Source: Symbiodinium microadriaticum
Lineage: Eukaryota; Sar; Dinophyceae; Suessiales; Symbiodiniaceae
Length of the DNA stretch: 64,000 nucleotides
Direction: 5' to 3'
Assembly (NCBI GenBank): GCA_001939145.1
Contig: LSRX01000484.1
Span: 459,577 to 523,576 of the forward strand
Shown here piece by piece: positions 1 through 12,838 of the stretch (positions within the stretch are counted from its first letter, which is position 1; every line of letters starts with the position of its first letter). The position numbers were made by a program, and so were the translations under genes. The notes under the pieces were generated by a model. It had not been told where the DNA came from. It saw only the letters and a list, made by a program, of their open reading frames with translations, and did not search any database.

Positions 1-2414
1 GGAGCGCGAGGCTGTTGCGCCGTTCGGTGGCCATTGCCGATGGTTTGGACTTAGTTTAGAGTGTAGGAATCCGTGTCTAAACTTGATCGAGCTCCATAAC
101 CCGAGACCTAAACCCTAAGGAACCGGCCGTGGCGAGTTCGCGGATTGTGTACTCCTTAATGTGTACCTATGAGGCGTTTGCACTAGGGGGAGTTTGCGAC
201 CTAGTCAGCTGAGCGGGTGAAAGACTTGAACGAGCCTCTATTGAGCCCAGACATGTGGAGAGATGGAGTGTGTGGTTCAACCCGGAATTTGAATAACACG
301 CGTTCTGGGCAATTTGTAGTAGCATCCCGTTCATCAGACCTCCGAGGGAGGCGATCCTGTTCCCATGACCTGCCCCTTGCCCAATGCAACTCCCCCACCC
401 CAAAATCCAGCGCAATATCTGCTACCGGCTGAAGTTGTGTAGACCTGAGAGTGCTGAGCCTGAAAGACTGCCAGGTGTGGTGGGCAGTGGTGGAACTGGT
501 GGCCTTCAGAACTTGATCCGGGCGTACCAGGTGTCCCAGACTGAAGATCAAGAGAGTCTCGAGGGAATTGTCGCGATTGCAGAGGGGTTTGGGTTCTTAC
601 AGGCTTTCGATGTTGAAGGTTCTCGGTGCTTGAGGGGAGCCGGAGGAATAGCAGGACTTCTTTGTCATTCTCAACATCAGAATCGCAGCCTTAGCAGTTG
701 ACGCAGGTTTAGATGCAGCTGGAGCAAGCTTGAGGCTTCGCGGATCTCGGGCCCAGAGCTGGAGAACACTCGATGATGAAGGGCTTGCAGGGCTTATAGG
801 GCTTATAAGGTTTGGAGCAGCTCCCTCAACAAAAAAGCCCTATGAGGATCCAAAAATGGATTAGATGCTTTTTGATACTCTGGCTCTGGCTCAGGGCCAA
901 CCTCCTCGAAACCCCAACACCGCTCGCTCTGCGTCATGCTGACCCTAGCGTCCTGCAGGTTTCGAATCCCCGGCCAATTGCGAGAGCTCTGCACCATGAA
1001 AGAAGAGGGAACCTCAAACGAAGTGTGCGCATGGCTCATGTACAAGATATACGTAGGCTTGGATTTTGTTCAAAAGTAAATCAAAAGCCTGATTCGTGGC
1101 ATCCAAATCAGCGGTGCGTAATGCCAGAATCCCCAACTTCTCAAACTATAGAAAATAAAGTTCAAGGTTTAGTGTCCGGGGCCCTACGACCCTATAAATC
1201 CTACACTGACATGACTCGATCAGCCTTGGTGAGGTCCGGGGTCACGAAGCTGCGAATCTGGACCCTCTCGGACACCAGCCGCAAAGTTCGCGGGTTCCCT
1301 TGGAGTGTGGGGTTAGGGTTTGGGCACTGCATCTCCAGCACCGATATCACGTAGGGTCTAGGGTCCCTTAGCATTCGTTCAGGCGATTGCACACGTTTGA
1401 CAATTAGGGCGAACCCTGCTTTTTGCCGCACTGCTGCCGCTGTAAGGACTCCATGGCTGGCGCAAGTGGTCTGAGAAGGCATGTGCTGTTGCAACCGCAT
1501 CATATCCATTGTGGGCGGTGTATACGTTGTAGAGGTTCAGGGCTTAGGGATTGCGGCAGCCATGACGACCCTATCTGAACTATTGCTTTGGATGGCATCG
1601 GGTAGGGAGGAGAGCAAACAGTGCTTGACATGTCCTGTTGACCATGTTCTTTAACTCGCAGGGTCTGGGCTTTTCCAGGGTGCCAAAGCCACGAGCACCC
1701 TATCTCCGGCAGAGTAAAAGGTCAAGGACCTGATCGATCTCGCCGGTTTGGCGATAGAAGGGCAATCGCACATCTGACCGCAAAAGCGCTTTGAGCAAAC
1801 CATGACGCAGAAAGGATAGCAAGGTAGCAAAGACACCGGTAGCGAGACGTGACAGGGCACTCGCGCATTCAAGAACCCACCCTGCCCCTTAACCCCGCTG
1901 AAATTCAAACCCTGAAATCCCTGAACTTCGGAACTCCGCACTACACAACATCACGACATCAAGAAGCCGTCGGCCAAAGTCGGAAGTAATGGCGCCGCCG
2001 AGCCTCAGCGTCGATCCGCACTGGGAGCCACTTTGCATGAGCTCTGATATAGAATCCGGAAAATTTATACTAGTGCTTTCCGTAGTGTTGCTTAACTATA
2101 CCTTATACTAAATAATTTTTGCCCCAAATCTGTCCTCTAATGATGAAGGCCCCGTGTATGTATCTTTGTACTCAGGTCAGGTTTGTCAGGCTTAAAGAAA
2201 CTCGTCAGCATTGACACTGAACGTGGCCCCCAAAGCCTTTTTAACATGACTGACGGACAACAGAAGATGCTTCGCCGGAGTGTCGGAGAACTATAAAACA
2301 CTCCACCTAAAAGGACAAACCAGCTTCTGTCCCAGTAGTTGGCTATGAGGCTAAGGCAGACTAGGCTTCGAAGGCCACGTACGTCTTAGCAGCAAGAAGT
2401 AGAAGGAGTAGTTT
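1..2414. other. No supported gene
   Basis: Non-coding as far as I can see. Short telomere-like stretches occur (for example near 110-120) and several open frames exist, the longest at 812-1354 (+), but none shows a domain, a biased composition or a convincing splice context. The frame at 384-701 (+) is the most protein-like (a Gly-rich stretch followed by a helical-looking segment) but I cannot support it as a gene. Confidence 0.5.
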
Positions 2415-2424
2415 TCATAGTACT

Positions 2425-2540
2425 GTAGCAGTCGTCGTCGTCGTGGTAGTCGTGTTTGTGGTAGTACGGGTAGGGGAAGGGGTAGGGGTAGGGGCAGGGC
2501 GGGTAGGATAGGGGTTGTGGTAGTGGTGGTAGTGGTCGTT
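2425..2540. repeat. Degenerate GT/GGTAGGGG simple repeat
   Basis: Low-complexity G/T-rich tract with GTC, GGT and GGTAGGGG-like units. The open frames crossing it are products of the repeat. Confidence 0.7.
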
Positions 2541-2918
2541 TACGTCCTTAGTTGTGGATCTCATAGTTGTTTTGCATCTTTTGACCATGCATCTAAGGCT
2601 CATCCGTCAAGTGGCTGCTGCCGATGCCCGCGCCAAGCGCGCCGGCCGCCGCAACAACGGGAGCAGATTTGTTTTGCGGTAACGTTTTTCTGGAAGAAGG
2701 GCCCGCCTGATGCTACTGAGCTGCTACTGCTATTTTCGTTTGGCGTTGGGGATGGAGGATCCTGCATCTCTACAAATGAAATGTGAGGGAATGGACCGCA
2801 GGTTTAGGAGGGTGAGCGCAGGCGGACTGAAGATGGTGGACTTGCCAATCACTTTCTGCGACTACTGTCATGCTACCGAGCCGCTGCGCCAACCATGCCG
2901 TCCTACAGTTACACATAT

Positions 2919-3022
2919 GGGACTTTCCGAAAATAAGGGGTACCTTATTTTGGGGTCCTTGAAATAAGGAGCCTACTATTTAGGGTACTATGTTAGGGTC
3001 CCCTATTTTCGGAAACCCCTAT
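2919..3022. repeat. Hairpin element (family B, single copy)
   Basis: Inverted arms of about 25 bp: the left arm starts GGGACTTTCCGAAAATAAGG and the right arm reads as the reverse complement of GGGGTTTCCGAAAATAGGGG. The roughly 50-bp interior is itself built of GGGTACC/TATTT-like words. It resembles a foldback or MITE-like unit. No target duplication was identified. Confidence 0.6.
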
Positions 3023-3029
3023 AATTACT

Positions 3030-6000
3030 ACCCTATACATATTCCTTTAGGACTCCTTTCGGGTAAGTTTGCAGATCCACATTGGGGCGGCAGCCGCGAG
3101 GATTCCCCCGGAGCTTTCAGCCCCTGTCCTTGCTGCCGTGGCCTTGGCCCTACGTCAGCAGAAGGCGCAGGAGGCTCCACTGCCGCACATCCCATGGGTC
3201 TGGGAAGGACTAGAACATGGCTTTAGCTTTCGTGTCAGCAGCGCATCTTTACCGGTTTTGAAGCCGAGCTCTTTCATCTCGCGGCCGTATAATGGATCTC
3301 AATGATCTTAAATCATCCCTTGTCCCTCATAGCAGGATCACGTTGCCCTCCGTTTTTGCTCCTTGAAACCAATGGGATCAGCGTCGCAGCCAATACCTTT
3401 GGCCCTCGCGAAGATCAATCGCCCGGAATCCCACAATCCAGACCAATACCGAGCTCCAACCCCGTGACTTTTGAGATGTGTCAGTGGGTATCCAAGAAAC
3501 ATGTCAAAGCGGCAAGGCAGTTTACAGTTGTGCGTCATACTTCTTCAACTAGGCTATGCTGTAGTTGATTTCCTGGACATAGCTTGTTTCTTCTAAGCCT
3601 TCGAGACCCCATACTATAAGTTACGTTACTATAAGTATAATTTATCGGTATAAATTGTTAGCACTCTTAATATTACTTTGACTCTTACTATAAAACCTTA
3701 GCCGTCGAACCCTCGCTTGTTGTCCCGAGACAGACCCGCGAAGCTCGCTTCGACGAGCCATGTAGGAGCCCGAAAACCCGAACCGCACCCCTGATGTAGA
3801 CTATATATTATGGTTTAGGGTCTGTAGTTCTCACATATTGTTAACATGACATACCCCCACACCCTCTTCTAATTACAGTCTTATAATGACACTGATTCAT
3901 CCGGGGCCTTCTATTACCAGAGTTCAGGCGGCTCCAGCGCCTGCCTTCGCTGTTGGCACTCCAGAGGCGCTCGAAGAGGTGACAGAGGCGAGGCTTGATT
4001 TCTGTGGATCTTCAAGGCAAGCCTCTCAAAATCAGAGCTTTCTTGTTTAGGGGGTTTAGGGTTTATAGGGTTTAGGGTTTAGGTTTGGTGACGAATGCAT
4101 AGTCCAGGTGTAAAAAAGGTTTGGTGACGAACGCGCAAGGCCAGATGCAAAAGCAAGGAGGTTGTTTCACACATAGGTTTAAGGAAAAGAGTCAACGGTT
4201 CTTGTGCCTGTGGTTCGGTCAGGTAAAGATGCCGTGTCAGAAATCCGAGAGGGCTTGAAGCTTTACAGGAGCCCTGTTTAGGGTTTACATCCTCTTACGT
4301 AGTTACCATAAAAAGCACCAAAATGCCGCCGAGGCCGCCCCAACTCAACCTGACTTCAATTGCCCGCCGAAGCCGAAGCCCGAAACCGCAAAATTCGCAA
4401 ACAGAGCACCACAGCCTATAGTCCCCTTAGCCAAAACTGTGCAGAACTCGTACGCCGTCGTATGCGCCTGCGAGGTAAATTGGAACTGCTGAACTCTAAA
4501 CCCTGCACCCCCAAGCTCTGAAGCTTCATATACTATATTGTATAAGTAAAATTTTTAGTAGACCCCTGTCATACTCAACTATGCAAGGCGCCGCCGCCCC
4601 GCTGGCGTTCGCTCCGTGCTTGCCGAGACCAGGGCACACAGGCCAGGAACTTCTCGGAGCTTAGGGTTTAGGGTTTGGGGTTGTTCGTTGAAGAAGCTAT
4701 CTGCTTAAGGGGTTTTTGTTTAGCTTTGGCTTTTTGTGCTTTGGGGTGGCTGCTGCACCAGGGAAAAACCCTGCATGTTGTGTCAGGGCCCAGTTGGGGC
4801 ATAAGGGTCAACAAATTATAGGATGTACGAGTGTAAGTTCAAGCTGGTTCTGGCAGCTTAGGTTTGGGATGTTTAAGAGTCCTGAAGATGTCGCTCTCCC
4901 CCGGTCACACGCATCGGCCGCGGTACGGGTGCAACAGGTCCTCGGTTCTGGGCCGGAGGCTGCAATGCGGGGGTGCATGTGCATGTGCTTTTGGTGTGCC
5001 ACAGGCCTAACAAGGGGGAAATCTCAGCGGCGTTTGGGGCTTAAGGTCGGTCTCATTAGCAGGTTTTTTCCCCGAATTTGCAGACAACCCTGAAGTGTAA
5101 ATGTGAGCTCCCTGGTATGAGACTGCATTGACTTGTGGCTGAACTCACGAACTCACGAATTCGTCTGCATTCCCTGAATTCATGCAGAGAATCTATGCCT
5201 GGCGAGTCTGCACTCTCCAATGCTTCGTATTGTTTGGAGTTTGGAATTCGATTCTTCAGGGGAGAGACCCTTAAAGGGACCCTTGGGGTTATATAGGGGC
5301 TTTATGAGACTATATAAGGGGTATATAAGGGTTATATAGGGTATTAGGATAAGGGGTCCGTTCTAGGGGTCCCTCCTACTGCCCCTTAAGATTCACTACA
5401 TGCAATGCGAGTCCCATGTTGTAGGATGACGATCCGAGTATTCATGCCAATTTGAGAACTGTCAAGCGACTGCCAATCTACAATGGCTGGCAAGGGCTGG
5501 CCTGTGAATTGACCTGGCTCGTGCACATTTTGAAGTCAGGGTCTGTGGTGGCTCTGATTTGGCCCGCACTATGCCACCTCGAACCTCGATTACGATGCTG
5601 GTGACGGTGAGAGCTGGTGTTTTGCCACGTCCTTTTCTTCTGAACCCGCCTCGTGTGGAGACTGGCCTTTGTTTTGAAGTAGGTCGGGGCCCCTGTTTGC
5701 TGCTCAGAACTCACTAGACGGTGTGGTCAGCTGGCGTTGCGCCCAGCTTGGGAGGCTTGATCCTGGCCTCCTTACCTCCTCGCGGGCCTTTTGCCATCCA
5801 TTCGTGATGCCTCCCTGTGTGGTAGCTGGGTTTCAGCCTTGTGATTCCAGGGTTTGGACTGTTATAGGTTGAGTCATCCTGGGGTCCTTGCAGCGTAGGG
5901 CCGTAGGGTGATGCATGCGCGTCTATCCTTGGATGTTCATGGTCTTAGGCTCTTACATGAATCTTAGTTCTTACATGTTTCATCTAGGTGCATGTGTTGT

Positions 6001-7670
6001 GGCTGTGCCTTGGCCTTGGCATTGCCCACGCTGCTGCTACCTGTTTCTGAGACGAACGCTGGAATTAGTGCCTGCTTCGGGCGAGTGTGCGGACCGCCCA
6101 ACGAACTCAGACGCCTCACACGGATGGTTCAAGCTGTGAGAGTCAAAACCGACGACAACAAAACGCTTAAACCTTAACCCCTAAACCATCCTCAGTGCTG
6201 CCTATGGCTTGAATCCGTGCCTGCCGAGTGCGAGTGTGCGAGTCGCATTAGTGTCAACATTACTGCTGCTACGTAGTCTTATCATTCGTATTCGTGTGAG
6301 CATTCGTAGGCGTGTGAGTCATTAGTTTTTATCATCAGCACTGGCATGTTTTTGTTCCTACTATTGTTTGTACTACTGCTATATGATAAGTATGATGGTT
6401 GTACGGCTTGTGATAATAATTCTTAGTATTATTTGCTTTGTCATATAATACTCTAATATACCATATAATCTACTCTAGTATACTATAATATACCATAGAA
6501 TGCCCGTGTGCTTTCTGAGAGGCAGGAGATCCCTGGGTGGAGCTTGCACGCGAAGGACATGCGAAGAACTGATGGGAGATCCCTGTCTCAGGGATCTTTA
6601 GGGTTTTATTGGGGGCCATTGGGTCTCTAGGGCTAAGTATTTTGTAAAAGGTATCAGTAAATTTAGGGTTAGGGATTTAATTTCCTGATTTCTTGAGTTT
6701 CGGATTCTCAGGGCCATTGAAGGGATCTTAGGGGGTGTTAAGCATTGCTAGTTGTACCCTGCGCAGTTCTGGGTTGAGGGTTTAGGAGTTCAACCCCAGA
6801 AAACCTGAACCATAGTATTCCCAAGTGCGAGACTTTTGCTAAGCTCTTGGCGCGTCGGCCAACCGGCAAGCCGCCAAGAGGTACAAGCTCCGTCATTCGA
6901 GCCTGATACTTGCGACGGTGTTCTTCGAGGTTCGCATGATGACACCAGAAGCGAGCTGCGCTTGAGTGCTCGAGCTGCCAGCAAGCTCGAGCAAATGCTG
7001 AACTTGTGGATCGAGAGCTCTGAGAACCTCGTAACTGCGGTTAGGTTCGAGATCTGACCGAAAATGCGAGTTTCGGTGCAAGGGGGGTGTGCGAGCTGCT
7101 TGCCCCACCCATCGTGGTCATCGCGTAGATCATGTTTGCAGATCTGATTGTCTGGTGCTGCTGCACAGAAATGCGAAAATGTGTCAGCCGCATCAGGGTT
7201 CCCTCAGACGTGGCCAGTCAGAATACGTGCTGGCTGACATGATGCATCTTGCGAGCTGTGCCTGGGCGCTCATCCGAAGCTGTGGATCTCAGCCTTTGGA
7301 GAGTCATGACAGCAGCTGCTGCTTGAGTTGGCTTCCGGGCTCTCGATTGGTGTGCTATTGGTCACTGTGCATCTTGCTTGCTGCTTGAGTTGGTGGAAGT
7401 TGAGAAGATTTGTGCTGTCGATCTTTTCGCCGTGCGTCATGGGTGTTGGGCTGACTTGCGTGATCAAGAGCCGACGGTTGAATGAAGACATCCCGTGAAG
7501 CGAGCTGCTCTTGAGAGCTACAAGCACATGCTGAGTCCAAGGATCACAGATATCTGAGAACTGTCCTCAGGCTGCTTGAAGCGGTGGCAGAGTCTGTGGC
7601 TTTGAGGCTTCATTAGCAGGCTGTTGCAGTTGCCCGCCTCGTCCATGGAGGTTTATGGCACAGTGCCGTC
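3030..7670. other. No supported gene; scattered telomere-like words
   Basis: No exon could be supported. Telomere-like TTTAGGG words occur near 4047-4085, 4660-4680 and 6596-6670. At 5261-5390 there is a run of AGGGGTTATATAGGGG-type words that may be a decayed hairpin. The frame around 3070-3210 (+) reads as an Ala/Leu-rich peptide and could be an exon, without homology support. Confidence 0.4.
4047..4085 (+). repeat. Interstitial TTTAGGG telomere-like tract
   Basis: Several imperfect TTTAGGG units in a row (GTTTAGGGGGTTTAGGGTTT style). This is the telomeric repeat type of plants and dinoflagellates, here internal. Confidence 0.8.
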
Positions 7671-7747
7671 CCTAAACCCTAAACCCCAAGAAACCCTATT
7701 TAACCCTAAAAAACCCTAAACTCCAAAAAACCCTACTTAAACCCTAA
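7671..7747 (-). repeat. Interstitial CCCTAAA telomere-like tract
   Basis: About ten imperfect CCCTAAA/CCCTAAAAAA units on the + strand, the opposite orientation to the tract at 4047-4085. Confidence 0.85.
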
Positions 7748-7865
7748 ACCACCCTAAAGTTGCAGGACCACCGCAGCAGGAGCCGCACCTCTGCCAGCAC
7801 CCAGGGTAGCCTCCGGCTTCTGCTCCGATAAGGTAGCTGTACATATGTACGTATATCTCTACACA

Positions 7866-7906
7866 CACTTGTGTGTGTGTGTATATATATATATATGTGT
7901 GTGTAT

Positions 7907-7935
<29 letters not shown>
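7866..7935. repeat. (TG)n/(TA)n microsatellite
   Basis: Alternating TG and TA dinucleotide runs. Open frames of Tyr/Ile/Val/Cys composition here are repeat translations. Confidence 0.9.
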
Positions 7936-7937
<2 letters not shown>

Positions 7938-8089
7938 CACGTTGTCTTTCATTATCTGTTTCACTTGTCTGCATATTTGTGTGATCATCTGGTACATAAG
8001 ACATCATAAAGCCAAATTTAACATAGTTTCATGGTCTAATCCACCATGCCGTAATGAAGAAGCAAAATTATAGCACAGCATAAGAAGGC

Positions 8090-8290
8090 TTAAGATAGTG
8101 CCAAGTTTATAACCTACTATAGAGCAGCATAGCGCAGCTGGATCTGGTGAAGCACAGCACAGTATAGTACAGTATTGCAGTTTAGAGTAGAGAAGAGTGG
8201 AGTAGAATGGAGCACAGTAGAGTAGACGACACTAGACTAGAGCACAGTCCAGTACAGTATAGTACGCGTAGAAAAGTACAGTATAGGGTG
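8090..8290. repeat. Degenerate ACAGT/ATAGT pentamer field
   Basis: About 200 bp in which short AGT-, AGC- and ATAGT-type words recur with a period near five (cacagcacagtatagtacag style) without being a clean tandem array. It looks like an old, diverged microsatellite. Confidence 0.6.
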
Positions 8291-10850
8291 CAGGAGTAGA
8301 AAACATAGGGCAGAGAGACAGAGAGAAAACACGTTCGTCACTCCCCGAGGCCCGATAAAAACTATTGGGTGGGCCTTTCGGCCCGGGGACGTTGACCCGT
8401 CCCCATGCCCTGGAGAGAGAGAGAGTAAAAACACAACGTCAAATAGTATCTGTCGGAGTGACCAGAACGACCTCCAGTGCAAGCGCCGCCCGCCGGAACG
8501 GTCCTTTGGCTGTGCTGAAGAAAAAGCTGAAACAGAGTAGAGTATATAGCACAGATGCCCCGAAGTACAGATACAACCCACATACACGTTGGTGACGCAC
8601 CCGTACCCTTTCTTTCCCATTGTCGCGAACAGATGTAAGAGTGATGTACATAGAAAGTGAAGTTCTTCCTATCCAATATAGGGCAGTACCTTATTACATC
8701 GCGGACACTGCTAGGTACCCAAGCTCGATTAAAGCAACACGTTTGTCCAAGCCGGCCCGGAGTACAGCGTGCAAGGACCAATATCCAAAACAACAAGACG
8801 ACACGTGAAACACAAGGAGAGGGCGCAACAAGACAAAGCGCCACGCGAGTGGCGGCCGTTTAGTCTTCACCCGACCAGGCAGAAAGAGAGAGCTTTGCAT
8901 ACTGCAGGATATCGGACAATGAGTTGGGCCGGACTATCTTCCAAGCTGTCCTTGCGTGCGTTGTACTATGGATTCCTGTGGTCTTTCGGTAAGCGGCAGT
9001 CATTCTACTTCTCATGGTCTTGAGTCTTGTGTGGTACTTTAGGCCTTGAAGCAGCCAGCCATAGACAGCCCATAGACGCTGCTTGGCAAAGAAGGGAAGC
9101 TGCAGCCAAGGCCTCCGGCTCCTCCTCCTCCGACAGATGCCAGCAAGGGATCGTCGAAGGCTTCCAGTTCGGAGGGTTTAACCTTGGATTTCTGTCCAGG
9201 ATGTAATAGGACTTCTGTGCAGGGTTCAGTGCGACTCACGCAGGACTTGTGTTTAGGGTTCAGGGTCACAAGCAGGGACAGAACTCTTACCGGCTGGCAT
9301 GTGCACGCTGGTTGAGGCCGAGGAAGCAGAAGAGGAGGGGGATGAGCCGATGCCCGTCGCAGAGCACAGGCCCCGCAAGCAGTGTCGGCAATTCTGCCGA
9401 ACAAGGTAGTTCGAAAGACAAGCGATGTACCACCACCAGCAATGCAGAAGCAACTTCAGGAGCATCAGCATAGCAACATCAACAATCACAAGGGCTGTTG
9501 TAGCAATACTGGTGCGGCCGCGGTGTGATGAAACCAAGACAAGCAGAAGAGATCTTGCAAAGACCAAGCCACCTGCAGTATTCTCAGGTTTCAGGTTTTT
9601 TTGTCTTGGGTGTGTGGTGGCCATTTGCTGCAAGTCTTTGTCACAGTTCTTGGGAGAGAGCCTGTAGCCACCTTAGCCGTTTTCCGTCTTGCTTGGGACA
9701 GATATCACTCGCTTCCATTTTATGTTGCTTCAACTGGGTTTCCAGATCCCTCCAAAAGACTTGTGGGAGGCTTGTGCAACTTGTTTCCACCATGCGCAAT
9801 TTCACAACTAATAATGTCTTCCCTAAGCAGGATACTGGAGCCTTCCCCTAACCAGCCATGCTAATCAAATATGAACCGTTCCTGGGAGGTTCCTCGACAT
9901 CGAGCCACCTGTGGATGCAGTGACTCCCTCAGTTCCACATCCACGTTCCTCACCCACTGCGGCTATCTGTAACCCTGCAAGCTCTGAACCTGCCAGCATG
10001 CATGTTCGTGGCAGGACAAGTGGTCCCCTAGCTTCTAAACTGTAAACATCGATTGAAAGCCCCAAACCCCCTTAACCACCAATCCATTGAACCCTCAACC
10101 CTCTAGCATTGTCCCGTGTGTGGATCCGCAACTTTTCCGCAGCAAAACCGACGCCCAGGCCCAAGCCTTAAACCCCTTCAGTGCCGAAACCCCTGAGCTC
10201 TAGTGTTTTAAGGGCTCAGGGTTTAGAGCCCTAAACCCCCAACCTGCAACTCCAGCATCCCTGCTTTGAAGTCGGGCCGGGTGGGGTTCAAGTGATGAGG
10301 GATCCCTTCGGGGCGTCCTTGTCAGTAAGGAGCTTATTTTGTAGAGCTGAGATTGAGGTTTCCCTGTTTCCTGAAACTCTCCTAGAATCCTAGAAGCACG
10401 AAGCCCAAAACCTCAACCCCCACTCCCTCAACCCCCCCCCCACCTAAACCCATAAACCTTGAGAGCATAGGCAACCTCGTGGGGAATAGTAAGAATATTC
10501 CCTCCGCATATCCTCAGACATAGTCGTAGGTCTACATATGTATACCCACAACACCCTGTTCTAGTTGGTAAGGCCCCTGAATCTGTCTATCTACCCTATA
10601 GAACCCGCGTATATGCTTTACATCTCTCGTTGCAGAAGCCTGTAAAGAACTCTTCCGGGCCCCCCTTTTGAAGCTGCCCTAAACCCTATAAACCCTAAAA
10701 AAACCCTTTGTGAGAGCGTCAAGAACCCCAAAATTTAGGGAAGTTCCCCTAAACCCAAAAAGCCCTTATTCAGGGAAGTTTCAGACAGGCGGCCTCCGGA
10801 ATGGCGGCCTTGAGGAAGCTCTTTGAGGAGGCTGTGGCCTGAAGTTTACG
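8290..10850. other. No supported gene
   Basis: Several overlapping open frames on both strands at 8237-9660, none with recognisable domains. A (GA)n stretch lies at 8411-8426. CCCTAAA-like words recur from about 10070 to 10760. Confidence 0.4.
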
Positions 10851-10852
10851 GC

Positions 10853-10945
10853 TGTAGGAATTTAGGGTTTAGGAATTTAGGGTTTAGGGTTTAGTATAGG
10901 AATTTAGAGCTTAGGGTTTAGGAATTTAGGGTTTGGGGTTTGGGG
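10853..10945 (+). repeat. Interstitial TTTAGGG tract
   Basis: Repeated GGAATTTAGGGTTTAGG units, ending directly beside the hairpin element that starts at 10948. Confidence 0.85.
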
Positions 10946-10947
10946 TG

Positions 10948-11061
10948 TACTTGGAGGTTCATGGGTATTTATCAGTGGGGTTATAAGTCCCCTAATATGG
11001 GTTAGAATTATAGAGACCCTACTTATAACCCCGTTTATAACTAGCCATGAAACCCCCAAGC
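10948..11061. repeat. Hairpin element family A, copy 1
   Basis: Begins TACTTGGAGGTTCATGGGTA and ends with an imperfect reverse complement (CATGAAACCCCCAAG). The interior arms carry GGGGTTATAAGT and ACTTATAACCCC. Same family as the copies at 21854-21976 and 46377-46497; this is the most diverged of the three. Confidence 0.75.
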
Positions 11062-11232
11062 AGGAATTGCTTGAACCAGCCAGAACAAACTTTTCGGGTT
11101 CCCTTTTAGATGCCCATATACCTTACAAAGAAGTGTACATGGTTGGTTAAGGTTAGGTGGTGGGAGTCTGGTTTACGGAAAGTTATTTAGAGGTTTGGGT
11201 CTGACTTTGGGCTCTAGGAAAAGAGCGTTGCA

Positions 11233-11272
11233 CTCTTAGTAGTAGCAGCAGCAGCAGCGGGAGGAGGAGGAA

Positions 11273-11308
<36 letters not shown>

Positions 11309-11310
11309 GT
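11233..11310. repeat. (AGT)n/(AGC)n/(AGG)n trinucleotide repeat
   Basis: Runs of AGC, AGG and then about a dozen AGT units. It ends at the left boundary of the inverted-repeat element, and AGT-like words (tagtaggagg) resume just beyond the element's right boundary near 13806. The element therefore seems to have inserted into this repeat. Confidence 0.85.
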
Positions 11311-11314
11311 AGGA

Positions 11315-11319
11315 GATAG
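11315..11319. repeat. Candidate target-site duplication, left
   Basis: GATAG immediately outside the left inverted repeat; the same five bases lie immediately outside the right one. Confidence 0.55.
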
Positions 11320-11583
11320 AGTTAGATGATACCTTGCCTATTTTAGGCTATTGGCACCACCCGCCCCACCATCATCATACCTATCTTAAGAGAACTATTT
11401 TTTCCCCAATACTTACTACTACTATCCAGGTGCCAATAGTCAAAATAGGCAAAGGGTTTCTTGTAGAATTTGGTTCAGGGTTTAGGGTTAAGTGTTAAGC
11501 ATTTGCTTAATTTTATCGGATTCTCCAAGAATGTTTTAACTACAATGAATTATATTATATAACTGCTTATAATTGCATCATAG
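11320..11583 (+). repeat. Left terminal inverted repeat
   Basis: Pairs with 13594-13802. Blocks of near identity include the outer 40 bp, the TATCCAGGTGCCAATAGTCA block, the TTCTTGTAGAATTTGGTTCA block and a TAGGGTTTAGGG-like word. A distal AT-rich block shares ATATAACTGCTTAT. Relative to the right copy it has an extra stretch of about 20 bp near 11375-11395 and another of about 45 bp near 11490-11535. Confidence 0.85.
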
Positions 11584-11641
11584 TTTTACTGTATAGGATA
11601 ACTAGTTTGTTTGTTCTGGTTTGTCATCAACATGTATCTCA

Positions 11642-11679
11642 ACCTTGCCTATTTAGGTGCGTGGCACCACCCAGCCCCA
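11642..11679 (+). repeat. Third, decayed copy of the inverted-repeat end
   Basis: Reads ACCTTGCCTATTTAGG followed by TGGCACCACCCAGCCCCA, matching the outer part of the left inverted repeat in direct orientation but diverged. It suggests a nested or rearranged element inside this one. Confidence 0.55.
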
Positions 11680-11797
11680 ACCCTAGGATAGAAATCTACC
11701 TTAAGATCTCGCCTCCGACCCCAGCATAACATCGCACCAAGAGCGACAAGGACTGAATCGCGGAGGGGAAAGACAACGGCAGGTGTAGTTTTTTTTT

Positions 11798-12592
11798 NNN
11801 NNNNNNNNNNNNNNNNNNNNNNNNNNNNNNNNNNNNNNNNNNNNNNNNNNNNNNNNNNNNNNNNNNNNNNNNNNNNNNNNNNNNNNNNNNNNNNNNNNNN
11901 NNNNNNNNNNNNNNNNNNNNNNNNNNNNNNNNNNNNNNNNNNNNNNNNNNNNNNNNNNNNNNNNNNNNNNNNNNNNNNNNNNNNNNNNNNNNNNNNNNNN
12001 NNNNNNNNNNNNNNNNNNNNNNNNNNNNNNNNNNNNNNNNNNNNNNNNNNNNNNNNNNNNNNNNNNNNNNNNNNNNNNNNNNNNNNNNNNNNNNNNNNNN
12101 NNNNNNNNNNNNNNNNNNNNNNNNNNNNNNNNNNNNNNNNNNNNNNNNNNNNNNNNNNNNNNNNNNNNNNNNNNNNNNNNNNNNNNNNNNNNNNNNNNNN
12201 NNNNNNNNNNNNNNNNNNNNNNNNNNNNNNNNNNNNNNNNNNNNNNNNNNNNNNNNNNNNNNNNNNNNNNNNNNNNNNNNNNNNNNNNNNNNNNNNNNNN
12301 NNNNNNNNNNNNNNNNNNNNNNNNNNNNNNNNNNNNNNNNNNNNNNNNNNNNNNNNNNNNNNNNNNNNNNNNNNNNNNNNNNNNNNNNNNNNNNNNNNNN
12401 NNNNNNNNNNNNNNNNNNNNNNNNNNNNNNNNNNNNNNNNNNNNNNNNNNNNNNNNNNNNNNNNNNNNNNNNNNNNNNNNNNNNNNNNNNNNNNNNNNNN
12501 NNNNNNNNNNNNNNNNNNNNNNNNNNNNNNNNNNNNNNNNNNNNNNNNNNNNNNNNNNNNNNNNNNNNNNNNNNNNNNNNNNNNNNNNNNNN
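11798..12592. other. Assembly gap (about 795 n)
   Basis: Run of n following a short T tract, inside the inverted-repeat element. It hides the 5' part of the ORF that ends at 12673. Confidence 1.
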
Positions 12593-12673
12593 TTAGAAAA
12601 AGTGGAGGAGGATGTTGAAAGGATAGACAAAGATGTAAATATTTTGAAGAATAATTTAAATATTATGGATTAA
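12593..12673 (+). CDS. C-terminal end of an element ORF (partial)
   Basis: The frame is open from the gap edge to TAA at 12671-12673. The 26 visible residues are acidic then Asn/Ile/Leu-rich, with hydrophobic residues spaced like a coiled coil (LEKVEEDVERIDKDVNILK). AT-rich codon use matches the two ORFs downstream. The start lies in the gap, so identity is unknown; a transposase, integrase or structural protein would all be possible. Confidence 0.45.
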   Translation, partial: LEKVEEDVERIDKDVNILKNNLNIMD

Positions 12674-12838
12674 AATCTCGTGTATAGTGACAGGCCATCT
12701 TGGCAGAACAAAAATCCCCCAAAAGAAGGAAGTGAGCCAATGCCCCCGTGTGCCTAGCAGGTTCTACAGGTTCATAGGCAAACCATAAGAGTTTGGAAAT
12801 GACATTAATTCGTAATTAGTTTCGTTAAATCTTAGGGA